Shown here: piece by piece, positions 11,585 to 24,530 of the stretch
Layout: every line of letters starts with the position of its first letter
Numbering within the stretch: the first letter of the stretch is position 1
NCBI GenBank assembly: GCA_022432975.1
Contig: CM039509.1
Span: forward strand, 5,333,043 to 5,397,042
From: Begonia masoniana
Taxonomy: Eukaryota; Streptophyta; Magnoliopsida; Cucurbitales; Begoniaceae
Direction of reading: 5' to 3'
DNA length: 64,000 bases
Translations under genes and position numbers: made by a program
The notes under the pieces: model-generated
The model's input: only the letters and a program-made list of their open reading frames with translations
What the model was told of the DNA's origin: nothing
Databases searched by the model: none

Positions 11585-12640
11585 ATGTCGAAAGGAGAGC
11601 TAGAGACATCCTTACTAGAAAGAGGACCTCTCATATTGGAACTGTTCCGAGACCGAGTAAAGGAGCTAGGGGATATCCTAGTACTAGTAGCAAACCTATT
11701 GAAGCACTTTCAAGATGTGTTTCTCAAGGAACTACCGCTGGGATTACAACCGTTATGTGGGATTGAACACCGGATCGACTTGTAGCCAGGGGCTATGTTA
11801 CCAAACCGTCCAGCTTATAGGATGAACCCCGAGGAGAACAAAGGAACTACAAAGTCAAGTACAAGAGTTATTGGAAAATGACTATATTAGAGAATCTATG
11901 AGCCCTTGTGTAGTACCGACATTCCTAGTGCCAAAGAAGGATGGTTCCATGAGAATGCGTGTTGATAGTAGAGCCATCAATCAAATAACCATTAAATACC
12001 AATTTTTTATTCCCTGATTATAAGATATGTTGGATGAACTCAGTGGAGCTTCAATATTTTCAAAATTCAATCTCCAGAGCGAATATCATCAAATCAGGAT
12101 GAAGGAAGGTGATTAGTTGAAAACAAGCTTCAAGACAAAGTATGAGTATTTTGAATGGAAGGTCATGCCTTTCGGCCTATCCAATGCCCCAAGCATGTTC
12201 ATGCGACTATTACACCATGTTTTGATGGAGTTTCTTGGGAAATTTATAGTCGTTTACTTCATCAACATCCTGGTCTACAGTTTAGACTTACCATCACACC
12301 TAGGCCACCTTAGTACCCTTTTCCAAACCATCAGGGTTGCGAAATAGTTTGGCAACCTCAAGAAGTGTTCATTTACCCAAGAGAGGGTTTATTTCTTAGG
12401 ATTTATCATTACCAAGGGAAGAATGGAAGTTGACAAAGCATAGATTGATGCCATTAAGGATTGGCCCAGCCCTACAAGAGTTTCAGAGGTGCGTAGTTTT
12501 CATGGGTTAGCCTCATTCAACCGAAAGTTTATTAAGGACTTCAGCTCTATCATGGCTCTTATCACGGACTGCACCAAGAAAGGAAGAGACTTCCAATGGA
12601 CTCCAGATTGTTAGTGTAGTTTTGAGTTAATTAAGAAAAA
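11585..12640 (+). pseudogene. M2 reverse transcriptase remnant
   Basis: Pieces of RT are readable. 11585-11785 gives the linker before RT. About 11900-12110 holds [29 protein letters not shown] sequence with stops. 12117-12347 holds KTSFKTKYEYFEWKVMPFGLSNAPSMFMRLL, then YFINILVYS, where the catalytic YxDD-type aspartates are Ile-Asn. The following connection region ([27 protein letters not shown]) reaches about 12640. The copy at 52560-52880 has YFDNILVYS, so the two copies decayed differently at this site. Confidence 0.8.
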
Positions 12641-13270
12641 CTGTGTCATGCATTTTTTAGTGAAAAACTAAAAGGAGCAACCCTCAAATATTCTACCTAT
12701 GACAAGGAATTCTATGCAGTCATACAAGCCCTCGAGCAGTGGCAGCACTACCTGTTATCTAAGGAGTTTGTTATACATACTGACTTCCAGGCACTTGAGC
12801 ACATTCAGAGCCAAGGTAAACTAAACAAGGGACACGCCAAATGGATAGAATTCCTAGATAGATATCCTTACACCCTAAAATATAAGAAAGGAGAAACCCA
12901 TGTGGTAGCGGATGTGCTATCCAGAAGAGATATTCTGTTAACCGAGCTTGGGGCCAGATTTTTTGGATTTCAATGGATTAAGGATAGCTACGAATTGGAT
13001 CCAAACTTTGGTCCTTATTACATTAAGTGTCAGGACAAGGCGGAGGGAGATTACCATGTCATGGAAGGATACTTATTCAAGTGAAGCAAGTTATGTGTTC
13101 CCAATGGAGGCTTGAGGAAGTGCCTAGTAAAATAAGCTCACAATTGTGGCTTATCCAACCACTTCGGGGAACCTTAGCCTTTCTTTCTTGTATTTGGTGG
13201 CAAACTGTTAGCCTTTTATGTTGTTTTGCATGCATGCATAGCTAATTTTGTAGGATAGCACATGTGGGCG
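12641..13270 (+). pseudogene. M2 RNase H and truncated integrase remnant
   Basis: From about 12655 the sequence gives RNase H pieces ([35 protein letters not shown]) up to [12 protein letters not shown] at 12900. The integrase N-terminal linker follows (frame 12902-13084, ending [12 protein letters not shown]) and then the start of the zinc domain (AHN GGLSNHFG). After 13180 the catalytic core is missing and the sequence runs into LTR. The duplicate copy at 53140-53700 shares this truncation, so the deletion predates the duplication. RNase H in 12641-12720 also lost sequence that copy 2 retains (53080-53150). Confidence 0.75.
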
Positions 13271-13440
13271 TGGTTGGCGTGCACGAAAGGGGCACTCAGC
13301 TGAGCAACATGGAACCGGATGGGCACGCGCGAGAAGGAGACTTTATCGGTAGATGGCATGCATAGGTGATTGATGCTTGGCGCGCACAAGGGAATACTTT
13401 GTCGAGCACTAGGATCGCTAATGGGCTCGCGCACAGATGA

Positions 13441-15902
13441 TGTAATGCCCCCGAACCGGCCTTGGCTCGGTGCGCTACTTTGCTATGCTATCCCGCGTTT
13501 AAAACGACGTTTAAAAAAATATTTCTCCAAAACTTCATGACTCGTAAAAATCTAAAAAAAAAACCGACTCAAAATAGTCATTGAAATCATATAGCAAAAC
13601 AACCCGACGTTATTGACTTTTTAACAAAAACCGACAATATAACGCCTAAAAGTTTCTAATCCAAAACCTGAAAAACAAACAACATTTAAAGGTAATTCAA
13701 ACCCAATTTACTCCAAAATAAATCCACAATTATCTACACTAAACAACTCTCACAAAATCAACCTTAAAATCTCAAAATCTCAACCATAAACTACACCAGT
13801 ATCACCCAATTCTATATATACCAATCAAGCCTAACCAACTAACCAAAACATCTCCAACTACAAAACAAAATATACACAAACTAACCACCAAACAATCAAT
13901 CCCAACAACCACACACCCCAAAGAATCAGGTCGAAGCGCCCCGACAAATGGCCTGCACCGGCGAGCTCCGTGGATCTCCGACTGCCCCTAGTCCTGATCA
14001 TCACTCTCAAGCTCACCATTAGCTCACCTGTAAACGCTCCGTCACCTACACCACAGAACACACACACGTAAGCTTACGCTTAGCAAGTAGGGATAACAAA
14101 TGCAGTATAAAAATCATGCACTACGCACAACAACACTCACACACAACCCTAACACATGCGGTTATGAGCACTTAACATCGAAGCGTTCGCAGAACCTTTT
14201 GCTTAACATCGAAGCGTTCACGGAACCTTCTTCTTAACATCGAAGCGTTCCCGGAACCTTCTACTTAACATCAACATTGAAGCATTCATGGAACCTTCTC
14301 TTTGACATCGAAGCATTCACGGAACCTTCTGCTTAACATCGAAGCGTTCACGAAACCTTCTGCTTAACATCGAAGCGTTCACGGAACCTTCTCCTTAACA
14401 TCGAAGCGTTCACGGAACCTTCTGCTTAACATCGAAGCGTTCACTGAACCTTCTGCTTAACTTTTTACATTCCACTCCCACAATTTGCAAACAATGTTCA
14501 AACAATGCAACCAACACAACAACGTAACGCAACAACTTAACACAACACGGTACGACAACACAACACAACACAACACCAAACAAAACAACCAACCAAACAA
14601 ACAAACAATTTCCTACCGTTCCATGGTGTAGGCTCGAAGGCAAAACACAAACACTCCACTACCTACCTGGCTGCTCGGCACTCGATTGTTCGCTTCGTCC
14701 AACCAAACTATTCACTCGACAACCTAACAATAGGAAAAATAACTTAGCAAGCCACTAATAAAATTCTAAAGGATTTTTATAATCAAAACTAACCAACATT
14801 AAACAAACCTAAAACCCTAAACCCGAAATTCCACCAATTTTCACCGTCCGTCTTCAAACGGCCATAACTTATTCGTTTCTCGATGGATTTCGACGTGCCA
14901 CCCCAATCCGTAAGCTTCTACACGTCTACTATCTATTGAAACACTCAAATTAACCAAACAAACTCTTAGCCAACCCAAAATTGCCAAAACAGAATCGGCC
15001 ACCCTAGTGTTCCTAAACCGATTTTTGTGTAACACTCCTCCAATCTTCAATCTATCCCTAAAATCAACCTAACCCAAGTCATCTAACCTCTTAATCATGA
15101 ACTTAGGGAAGAAAACCACCATTAAACCCCAAATTTCGGACTTCACCATTTAGAGTTTTCAAACCCTATGCAATCTTCACCAAAACACCCTAAAAACTTC
15201 TAAAAACAACTCCTAAATGCCTAAAAATCAAAACCCCATTAAAAACTCACCTTAATCTCTTGAAAAGCTTGAAGGATCGGAGGAGAGAAAGGCTCTAATG
15301 GCGGCTGATCAACTTCGATGGAGAAGGAGGAAAAAGATGAAAAAAACTTAAACTTTTACCTTTTTACCTAATAATTTTTTCTACTTTTTATTTCCTTCCC
15401 CTTAATTCTTTAAAATTCCAAAATCATCCTCACCTTTTCTCCTTCAAATTGTCTAACGTGATGGGCTTCTTTTATCCCCACTTTTTATTCCATTTATTTC
15501 ATTAAATGGTAAATTTCTATTGGTTGTTTATTTACTTTGAATTTTCAAACCTATGCTTTTTGACTTTTCTATTTCTTTTCAAACCTAATTCATGATTCTT
15601 TTGACTTGTCAATCTCTCTTTTCTTTTCTCTTTTTCTTCCAACGTGACTCACTCTTTAACCACCCTTTCATTCAATTTTTCAAGTTTTCTATTGGTCCAC
15701 TTGTGCCTTAACTTTCAACAAAATTTCTATTGGTTGTTTGTTATGTTCTTTTGACTTTTCAAATTGTTTTGGTTTGAATTGTCAAACCATTCCTCTTCTT
15801 TTGCATAACTTACTTCCAATCCCCTTTATCACTTATCATTAAACTATCCTAACCGTTTAATCTAAAACATACGTGCGCTACAGGAAATTCTCGGGTGTTA
15901 CA
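13441..15902 (-). mobile_element. Solo LTR, 2.46 kb, in M2 3' LTR
   Basis: Starts TGTAATGCCCCCG and ends CTCGGGTGTTACA. The flanks are GATGA (13436-13440) and GATGG (15903-15907), a 5-bp duplication with one mismatch. The empty site GATGGATGACC is visible in the duplicate near 53929. The terminus matches the Tekay-like LTRs, and their sense is minus. It holds a 31-bp minisatellite and the family motif near 14069-14090. No genes. Confidence 0.88.
14171..14460. repeat. 31-bp minisatellite, about 9 units
   Basis: Tandem copies of a unit containing CTTAACATCGAAGCGTTCACG and GAACCTTCTG with a few substitutions and small indels. Each unit contains an imperfect inverted repeat (GAAG...CTTC). It is private to this LTR. 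Confidence 0.9.
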
Positions 15903-16858
15903 GATGGATGACCTGGCTGCACGGGTGGAGTACTATGGATCGATGATAGGCACGCATGGATGGACGCTGTGGATCGATGACTGGTGCGCACGAAGGAGGA
16001 CGTGGCCGTGTGATTGGCGTGCGTTGATTGATGACCTGGCTGGACGTAGGATCACTGATGGGCACGCGCACTGATGGAAGACATTGCCGGATCTTTTCTG
16101 GAAATTTCCTTCAAGCATTTTGAATCCACGACAGCCTATTACCTTTCAAATAAGGAATGAAGACCAATAGATAGAAGCCAAGCTATCCATACAAGGAAAG
16201 TGAATCAAACATAAGAGAGAGAAGGTGACGCGTGCGGACAAGGTGCTGAGCTCCAACGACTACTTTCGGCCTTCTAATCGTTGGATCTCTTTTGAAGACC
16301 AAAACCATAGCCAACCTTAGATCTTATTTAAGCTCAAGTTTTCAGCATTGTAACTCACTTTTGGCAAACAAAATTAAGTGAAGTTTTCCTTCATATTTTT
16401 GAAGTTGTCTTCGAATTATCCTTGGTGCATTATATCCAAGCCAGTTACCTCAATTGTTTTTAAGTTCACGGTTGCTTGGAAGCCTCTTACGGCCACCATT
16501 TTCTTCAACCATTTTGAGGGTTGGACCTATAGAAAAGTAGTGAAAAACCTTGTCCATTTTGCTTGAGTATTCCATCATTTTTTGAGGAATCATAATCCGA
16601 GGGTGCTACAAGTTGCCTTTTCGGACCAGCTTTGGATTCTCATGCATATCTCACTCACATCATCAAATTTTCCTCTAAAAATTTCAGGGTTTATTCTACA
16701 CTTGCCAGTAAATTTTCATTAAATTTTCAAATCATCTAGACTCATTTCCACTGATTTATACATTATGGAATTGGGGTGTTCTTCGGCTAAACCCGAGAGC
16801 ACCGACCCCTTTGCGATTAGCTTCTTATGACGTGTAATTTGTAGCGCTTATTGCATCA

Positions 16859-17501
16859 TCTTCTCTCTCTCTCCAAAGGTCACTATTAAGTGGTCCCCTT
16901 CCCCACTAACACAACCCCAAAAAGGTCGCCCAACTACACATGTTGGACCACTCACTTGACATACAATTAACAAAACCAAATACTAAGTAAAACAAACTAA
17001 GCTTTGGATTACATCAATTTGTTCCAAGAAAAACATCGATTCCTTCTTCAAGCTTGGTTCGGCCAAGAAAGTGTTCCCATGCTAACAAATTTTAATAGTT
17101 TCTCCATGTCTTGTGTGTTAGGCTCCAACTCCAATTGATTAACAAATGCATCACATCACCTACAAAATGAGCACACAAGTCAGTTAAAGTTTTATCCCGT
17201 GACCTAGTGATTACTCACCTTTGCATATCAAAACACAACTGAAAGTGTGGCTAATAAGGAAGTCGGGCATCCAACGAGGGAGATTGTGATAGCCCACCCT
17301 AAGGCTAGGATGACTCAAAATTTGATTGTGAGCGCCTAGGTTATACTAGTGGATGTGCACAATGTGACATCATTTGGGAAAATGTAATAAGTGAATGATT
17401 TATAAGTACAGTTCTTTTACACGCCTAATACAATGTGTTTTCGGTTAACAAAACAAACCTGTGCAGGTTCCAATCTGAAGTGGACAATATAGCACTACAA
17501 C
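16859..17501 (-). other. M1-type LTR fragment and pol-tail remnant, then unassigned sequence
   Basis: 16859-17035 matches the inner half of M1 LTRs (TCTCTCCAAAGGTCAC, then the edge AAAAACA followed by a pyrimidine run). 17036-17230 matches the M1 pol tail without an open frame. From about 17285 (TGATAGCCCACCCTAAGG) to 17501 the sequence is unassigned. The whole stretch recurs at 54878-55509. No gene. Confidence 0.6.
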
Positions 17502-17649
17502 TGTAACGACCCCAGTAGGGCCGATACCTAATTCATGACTCTTTTAGTACTGACTACATATCCTTACATTCCTCTGTTCTTTTTTTTTTTAATATTTTTC
17601 TTTTGAATCATAACTTAGTTCAAAACATCACACGTGATTCATTAGGCGT

Positions 17650-18008
17650 CGCCCGGTCACTAATGACAAAACATTACTCATATCATCTGGTGAAGAAAAT
17701 ACCTACATCGCCCGGTCACTAAGCGACAAAACGTTATTTAAACATCCGGTAAGGAGAACACCTACATCAGCCGGTCACTAAACGATAAAACATTACTTAC
17801 ATCATCCGGTAAAGAAAACACCTACATCGCCCGGTCACTAAACGACAAAACGTTATTTAAACATCCTGTAAGGAGAATGCCTACATCACCCGGTCACTAA
17901 ACGACAAAACATTACTTACATCATCCGGTAAAGAAAACACCTACATCGCCCGGTCACTAAACGACAAAATGTTACTTAAACTTCCGGTAAAGAGAACGCC
18001 TACATCAC
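17650..18008. repeat. 60-bp minisatellite, six units
   Basis: Units of about 59-61 bp, each with CCCGGTCACTAAACGACAAAA, alternating between two subtypes (CATTACTTACATCATCC and CGTTATTTAAACATCC). The 5' LTR has four units at 25676-25912, so an array of alternating dimers appears to have changed by one dimer. Related units occur in the solo LTR at 34310-34545. Confidence 0.9.
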
Positions 18009-18640
18009 CCGGTAGACATGGGCATCATCCGGTGGACATGTGCAATGTACGTGACTCACTTACCTCACTGACAGGAGACTTTCATCCGGTGAACGAACGA
18101 CTAAATACTTTACTTACATTATCCGGTGAGTAAACACTCGACATCATCCGATGACGTCAGTCGGAAGACTCAAACATTCAACTTCTATCATTCGACATCC
18201 GCTAATGACGTCAGCCGGATGATACACTCATCCGACTCCTATTACTCAGTAGTAAAACACGACAATCATCAAGCAACTTCAACCAACAGAAAAACACCCC
18301 GACTCTCATAGATTTCAACTTGGTAGGCATAAACTTTAAACGAATAGAATCATAGACTCATTCAGGATACGTGAAGCGGAAGACTTAGTTAAAGTAACTA
18401 TTTCCATATCTTTAAAATCATTCCCAGACTCAGTAATTGAACCAGACAAATTCGAATCTCAATGTTAAAATATAATCTCATTCTACTTAAACATCAGTTC
18501 ATCATAAATCTTACTGACACATTATGAGCTTAATCATGGGTTATATTCGCCTGCCAGCCACAATCTTCCACCCTGAGCACCATCCTGCAACTAGCCTTTA
18601 GACATCATCACTAAATTTGGGATCCTCACCTGCTAAATCG

Positions 18641-19793
18641 TCATATTCATCATTCATATTCATCATTCATATTCATCATTCATATTCATCATTCATATTC
18701 ATCATTCATATTCATCATTCATATTCATCATTCATATTCATCATTCATATTCATCATTCATATTCATCATTCATATTCATATTCATCATTCATATTCATC
18801 ATTCATATTCATCATTCATATTCATCATTCATATTCATCATTCATATTCATCATTCATATTCATCATTCATATTCATCATTCATATTCATCATTCATATT
18901 CATCATTCATATTCATCATTCATATTCATCATTCATATTCATCATTCATATTCATCATTCATATTCATATTCATCATTCATATTCATATTCATCATTCAT
19001 ATTCATCATTCATATTCATCATTCATATTCATCATTCATATTCATCATTCATATTCATCATTCATATTCATCATTCATATTCATATTCATCATTCATATT
19101 CATCATTCATATTCATCATTCATATTCATCATTCATATTCATCATTCATATTCATCATTCATATTCATCATTCATATTCATCATTCATATTCATCATTCA
19201 TATTCATCATTCATATTCATCATTCATATTCATCATTCATATTCATCATTCATATTCATCATTCATATTCATCATTCATATTCATCATTCATATTCATCA
19301 TTCATATTCATCATTCATATTCATCATTCATATTCATCATTCATATTCATATTCATCATTCATATTCATCATTCATATTCATCATTCATATTCATCATTC
19401 ATATTCATCATTCATATTCATCATTCATATTCATCATTCATATTCATCATTCATATTCATCATTCATATTCATCATTCATATTCATCATTCATATTCATC
19501 ATTCATATTCATCATTCATATTCATCATTCATATTCATCATTCATATTCATCATTCATATTCATCATTCATATTCATCATTCATATTCATCATTCATATT
19601 CATCATTCATATTCATATTCATCATTCATATTCATCATTCATATCTAGAATCCCTAGTCTAGTTCACTGGTTCATCATCATATTCATCATTCATATTCAT
19701 CATTCATATCATCATTCATATTCATCATTCATATTCATCATTTATATTCATCATTCATATTCATCATTCATATTCATTATTCAGGTTGTGTGA
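18641..19793. repeat. 13-bp satellite expansion, about 1 kb
   Basis: Near-perfect tandem 13-mers (CATCATTCATATT) from 18641 to 19644, about 77 unit lengths, with occasional 6-bp half-unit inserts. After a short unique break, more units run at about 19676-19793. The 5' LTR has only about a dozen units (26704-26858). The 343-codon frame across it (18617-19648) merely cycles the 13-mer through three frames and is not a gene. Confidence 0.95.
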
Positions 19794-19925
19794 ATTAAGA
19801 GAGGATTTGTGTCGGTAAAGGGGGTTGACAGTGAGAGTGTACATAGTCCCTTGCGGGTCGTAATCATGGTCCTTCCTTTGGACAGTGACATACGCCAAAC
19901 CACCCCCAACCCTCGCTTAATTCAC
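19790..19925 (-). other. Hairpin-bounded conserved LTR module (3' LTR copy)
   Basis: The arms GTGAATTAAGAGAGG (19790-19804) and CCTCGCTTAATTCAC (19911-19925) pair at 14 of 15 positions. The interior contains CATGGTCC and GGACAGTGACAT. The far arm lies 979 bp from the sense 5' end of the LTR. Confidence 0.65.
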
Positions 19926-20904
19926 GTTGCATAAGTTTTATATTCTTATCTTGTTCATGAGGAAAACATGCTCTTAAAACATTATCATATGCATAAAACG
20001 TTCTTGATGCATGAACATGAGAATTCCTAACTCATCAAGTCTCAGAATAGTGCATTTATCCGACGGGAAATCATACCAATAAGTCAATATCTACATAAGA
20101 AATAGACAGTAGCTTAAGTAACTTCTAATCATCGTATCAGTTTCTGCCTAGCATCCTTGTGATGTAGGGCCCTAATGGCTGGGAATCTTACACATTCACT
20201 TACCTGATTTCCTTAGCAACTTGAACTTCTTTTCTTCAAACTTCTTCACCTAAAACATTTCACATCACAGTAGTTAAAACAAAACCCTAAAAGTTCCAAT
20301 CACAAGTCATCATAGAATCTAATAACTAAATTCATTCCCAAATCCCCTAGTCTAGTTCTCTGTGTGCAGTCAGAAACCCAAAACCAAAACAGCTAGGTCC
20401 AACTAACGATTAATCAGGGTCGGTTATATTAAATGTCCAAAATCGATTCGGAAATGACATCACAAAATCCAGGTTATAAATGTTGCTATTGCTACTCGGC
20501 CATTGGAGAAACCAAACTCCAACACCAGGCTGAAAAATAGAGTTTAACAACTAACTGACAACTACATTGTCTAATCCATACCTCGAATGTAGAGTATCCA
20601 AGAAATGGCAAGGGAACCGACCGTCGAAGGAAGGATAACTGGCAGGCAGAGAGCGAGAGCTCGGGAGAGGAAAATCGCTGAAAGGAGAAAGTGTCGGCTA
20701 CAGTGGTATTGGTGAGATTTAAAAACTTTCCATCTCCTTTATATATCGATCACAGCCCACCCTAATTTCAATTTTGCCACTCAACGTAGTTCACACAATT
20801 TGGAACAAATTTTGGTATTAAATTTAAATCAAAAGGTCAAAAAAATAAAGGTGACAGTTAATTCCGTTAAAAAAATCACCTGGCTGAAAATGTCGTTTGT
20901 TACA

Positions 20905-20918
20905 TCCACCCCTCCTCA
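20905..20918 (-). other. Chromovirus polypurine tract
   Basis: The minus strand reads GAGGAGGGGTGGA directly before the 3' LTR, the plus-strand priming site for reverse transcription. Confidence 0.9.
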
Positions 20919-20945
20919 AACAAAATTTTCGTCCCCAAAAATTGA

Positions 20946-22892
20946 TCAAACAAAGAGCTCTGGATATTTGTCCAACATATCTTGTCGTCGTTCCCATGTG
21001 GCTTCTTCAACTCCATGATTTGTCCATAAGACCTTAACCAATGGAATTTCCTTATTCCTCAGAGTTTTCACAGCAGATTCCAAAATTTGCACTGGCTTCT
21101 CTTTATACATTAGTGTTGACTCAATTTTGACATCCACTGACTTAACAACTTGTCTAGGATCCCGTATGTATTTTCTTAACATTGACACATGAAAAACATT
21201 GTGAATCTTTTCCAATGATAGGGGCAATAGCAGTCTATAAGCTGTGCTGCCGATCCTCTCCAAGATAGGGAATGGTCCAACGAATCGCGGGTTAAGTTTC
21301 CCTTTCTTGCCAAATCTTAGTACTCCTTTAAACGGTGAAATCTTTAAGAAAACTTCATCTCCAACAGCAAATTCGAGATCTCTCCTCCTTTGGTCTGCAT
21401 AACTTTTCTGTCGGCTTTGTGCAGTAATCATTCTTTTCCTGATAATGGTAATCTTGTCTGACATCTGTTGCAAGATTTCTGGACCTAGGAGTTTTGCTTC
21501 ACCGACCTTATCCCAGTACAAAGGTGATCTGCACTTTCTGCCATATAGTGCTTCATAAGGTGCCATACCAATGGTGGACTGGTAACTATTATTGTAGGAG
21601 AATTCCACCAAGGGTAAAAATCGACTCCAAGATGTCTGGAAATCCAGCACACACGCTCTTAACATGTCTTCTAGTATCTGAATGGTCCTCTCAGATTGAC
21701 CATCGGTTTGAGGGTGGAAAGTAGTACTGAAGGACAATTTTGTTCCTAACTTGCCTTGCAAACTTTGCCAAAATCTCGAGGTAAATCTAGGATCACGGTC
21801 GAAGACAATGGACAAGGGGATTCCATGCAATCTGATAATTTCCTGAATGTACAGGTTAGCGAGTTGTTCCATTGTAAAAGTCATTCTTACTGGCATGAAG
21901 TGTGCTGATTTTGTCATTCTGTCAACCACAACCCAAATACTATCATGTCCTTTGATTGTCTTTGGTAATCCTACTACAAAATCCATGACAATGTTTTCCC
22001 ACTTCCATTCAGGGATCGGTAAGGGTTGAAGAGTACCTCCTGGGCGTTGGTGCTCTGCCTTAACCTGTTGGCAAACCAAACATGACTCCACATACTTGGC
22101 AATATCCCTCTTCATATTTGGCCACCAATAATGTAACTTCAAGTCCCGATACATCTTGGTGCTACCAGGATGTACAGAAAAGGGAGACGAGTGAGCCTCG
22201 GTCAAGATCAACTTACGTAGCTCTTCATCATTTGGAATATACCATCGATTCCTAAACTTCAAAATACCATCGTTGGAGAGACTGAATTCAGAGGAGGCAT
22301 CCTGCAACTTACTCATCATGCTATTATTCTCCTTTGAATCCTTCTGTTGTGCCTCTTTGATTTTATCCAAAATAGTTGGTCGAATGGTTAAGTCAGCAAG
22401 TAAAGTTGACAACTCAGGAACTATTTCCAACTCAAACTTCTGAACTTCCTTCCATAATGGTACAGACATGGTTGCTACTGCGGGCTGCATTGTCTTAGAC
22501 ATTCTGCTTAATGCATCAGCCACAGCATTGGCCTTACCCGGGTGATATTTAATTTCGAAGTCATAATCCTTAACAAACTCCAACCAACATCTTTGTCTCA
22601 TGTTTAATTCCTTTTGGATGAAAAGGTACTTCAGGCTTTTATGGTCAGAAAAAACCTCACACTGTTGACCATACAAATAGTGTCTCCAAATCTTTAAAGC
22701 AAAAACAACTGCGGCTAACTCTAAATCGTGAGTGGGATAATTCTGTTCATAACTCTTCCGCTGCCTAGAGGCATACGCCACCACCTTGCCTTCTTGCATC
22801 AAAACACACCTCAGTCCAACTTTGGATGCATCACAGTAAACACTAAACTTTCCTTTATCGGTTAGGAGAGTTAGTAGTGGGGCTATTGTCAA
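20946..22892 (-). pseudogene. Chromovirus pol: RNase H - integrase - chromodomain
   Basis: An open stretch of 648 codons, the best-preserved part of pol. RNase [10 protein letters not shown] (D21), E58, SDHKS (D83) and ADALSRM (D126). Integrase zinc site: H234, H241, C271, C274. Catalytic triad: D304 (MDFVVGLP), D365 (FDRDPRF) and E401 (SERTIQ), with exactly 35 residues between the last two, the D,D35E spacing. The C-terminal chromodomain ends [20 protein letters not shown]; in chromoviruses this domain directs insertion to particular chromatin. The same frame continues upstream, broken by a TAG at about 22908-22910. The protein ends 28 bp from the polypurine tract. Confidence 0.93.
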
Positions 22893-22907
22893 CTTCAGCT
22901 TAAGTGT

Positions 22908-23156
22908 CTAGAAGCCTTCTTCACAAGTTTCTGTCCAAGAGTACTTGGTGTCCTTCTTAGTCAAACTTGTTAAAGGTTTAGCTATCATTGAAAATCCCTT
23001 AATAAACTTCCTATAATAACCTGCCAGACCAAGGAAACGGCAGACTTTACTGGCATTTCTTGGCTGTGGCCAATCCTTAACTGCCTGAACTTTGGTTGGA
23101 TCTACTGATATACCTTCAGCAGAGATGACATGGCCTAATAAGTTAACCTTATCCAA
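22908..23156 (-). pseudogene. Chromovirus pol: RT thumb / connection segment
   Basis: In the same frame as both neighbouring segments. It contains [13 protein letters not shown], the LGH motif after the RT core, and [17 protein letters not shown], the conserved connection between RT and RNase H. It is bounded upstream by TAG (after KCEF) and downstream by TAG (after EEGF). Each is one transition from a sense codon expected at that place in relatives (Trp and Gln, inferred). The segment is part of one polyprotein and not a separate gene. Confidence 0.9.
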
Positions 23157-24530
23157 CTAGAACTCACACTTAGACAACTTGGCATAGAGTTGCTGCTGTT
23201 TCAATGTTGTCAAAACTACTCTTAAGTGTTCTTCGTGGTCAGCTTTAGTCCGTGAGTAAATTAAGATATCATCTATGAATACAATTACAAACTTGTCTAA
23301 GTAATCACGAAACACTCGATTCATCAGGTCCATAAAGGCTGCAGGTGCATTGGTTAACCCAAACGACATTACAAGGAATTCATAATGTCCATAGCGGGTC
23401 CTAAAAGCTGTCTTAGGTACATCTTCCTCCTTAACCTTCAGTTGGTAGTACCCCGAACGCAAGTCAATCTTTGAAAACACTTTAGCTCCTTGTAATTGGT
23501 CAAACAAGTCGTCAATTTGGGGCAATGGGTACTTGTTCTTAATTGTCAACTTATTAAATTCTCTGTAATCTATGCACATTCTTAGAGAACCGTCTTTCTT
23601 CTTAACAAATAAAACATGTGCACCCCAGGGAGAACTACTGGAGCGTATAAACCCTTTGTCCACTAATTCCTGCAGTTGGACCTTTAATTCCTTCAGCTCA
23701 ACTGGTGCCATGCGGTAAGGGTTTTTGGATACAGGTAATGCCTCGGGATATGTATCGATTACAAATTCAACTTCTCTATCCGGTGGTAATCCGGGCAAGT
23801 CATCCATAAATACTTTAGGAAACTCCTTAACTATGGGAATATCTTGAAGTTCAACTTTGTTCTTTACCCGAATATCGATTACACTAGCTAGATAACTCTC
23901 ACAACCATCTTTCAATAACCGTTGAGTCTCCATAGAGGATACAATCGGTATCTTACTTATTTTTGGGATAGCTTGGAAAGTATACTGATCTCCATTTGGG
24001 GGCCGAAACTCAACTAATCCAGACCTACAACTTATCGTGGCATAATGTCTGGATAACCAATCCATTCCTAATAGAACTTCATATCCCTTCATGTCAATTA
24101 CAATCAGTTCTACATATAACTTCTTATCTCTTAAGGACACAATGTCACCCTTCACTATCTGTTCGGAATGTAAGGATTTCCCTGACAGTAACATGACACT
24201 ATATGGCCTATCAGCTGGTAAGTATCCTACCTTATGCTTACAGATAAACAGGGTTGCTATAAATGAGTGTGTGGCTCCTGTGTCTATAAGTGTGTAAGCA
24301 GAAACACCACAGATCATAATTGTACCTGATATGACCGTATGATGTACAGCCTCTTCGTCTTCCATCATAGCAAAGACTCTGGGTGCTATTCTTGCTCGAT
24401 TGGGGTCTGGTGACATGGGGTAGTCTCTGACTACATGTCTGACCTTGTCACATCTAAAACAGCGGCTAGAAAGTAACTTGCATTCGCCGGGGTGGTTCTT
24501 CTGACAGATGGGGCAAGAGGGGCCATTGGT
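23157..24530 (-). pseudogene. Chromovirus knuckle - protease - reverse transcriptase
   Basis: The long frame 24416-23157 (419 codons) holds the aspartic protease ([13 protein letters not shown] at residues 45-47) and RT ([10 protein letters not shown] at about 281-290, [10 protein letters not shown] with the catalytic DD at 382-383). Upstream in the same frame, about 24417-24530, are two Cys/His clusters: [12 protein letters not shown], and [14 protein letters not shown], whose last cysteine is replaced by tyrosine. This frame is offset by one from gag, so an indel lies near 24480-24540. The frame ends at a TAG after KCEF. Confidence 0.93.

Larger units (their letters stand above)
7727..16858 (+). 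mobile_element. Decayed Ty3/gypsy element M2 with nested insertions
   Basis: Reads LTR - primer site - gag - zinc knuckle - protease - RT - RNase H - truncated integrase - LTR on the + strand. Removing the hAT-like insertion from the 5' LTR and the solo LTR from the 3' LTR gives 1119 and 1121 bp, which strongly supports the boundaries. The outer flanks GGGAA and TCTTC do not match, so the ends may have been exchanged by recombination. The right flank is M1-type LTR sequence. Multiple stops, a mutated RT catalytic site and loss of the integrase core make it non-autonomous. Confidence 0.8.
13271..16858 (+). mobile_element. M2 3' LTR, interrupted by a solo LTR
   Basis: Starts TGGTTGGCGTGCACG and ends TTATTGCATCA. 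Without the insertion it is 1121 bp, nearly identical in length to the 5' LTR (1119 bp) and close to the duplicate at 53762-54877 (1116 bp). No clear polypurine tract precedes it. Confidence 0.8.
17502..20904 (-). mobile_element. Chromovirus 3' LTR, 3403 bp (satellite-expanded)
   Basis: Matches the 5' LTR except for two extra 60-bp repeat units, a greatly enlarged 13-bp satellite, and loss of the roughly 140 bp present at 26551-26690. Its sense start is TGTAACAAACGAC, where the 5' LTR has TGTAACACCCGAC. The hairpin module is at 19790-19925. Confidence 0.93.

Noticed and set aside
18617..19648. A 343-codon open frame of Ser/Tyr/Phe/Ile/His repeats
   Set aside because: It is the 13-bp satellite read in rotating frames; a period of 13 codons equals three units. 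No start context, and other frames are equally open.
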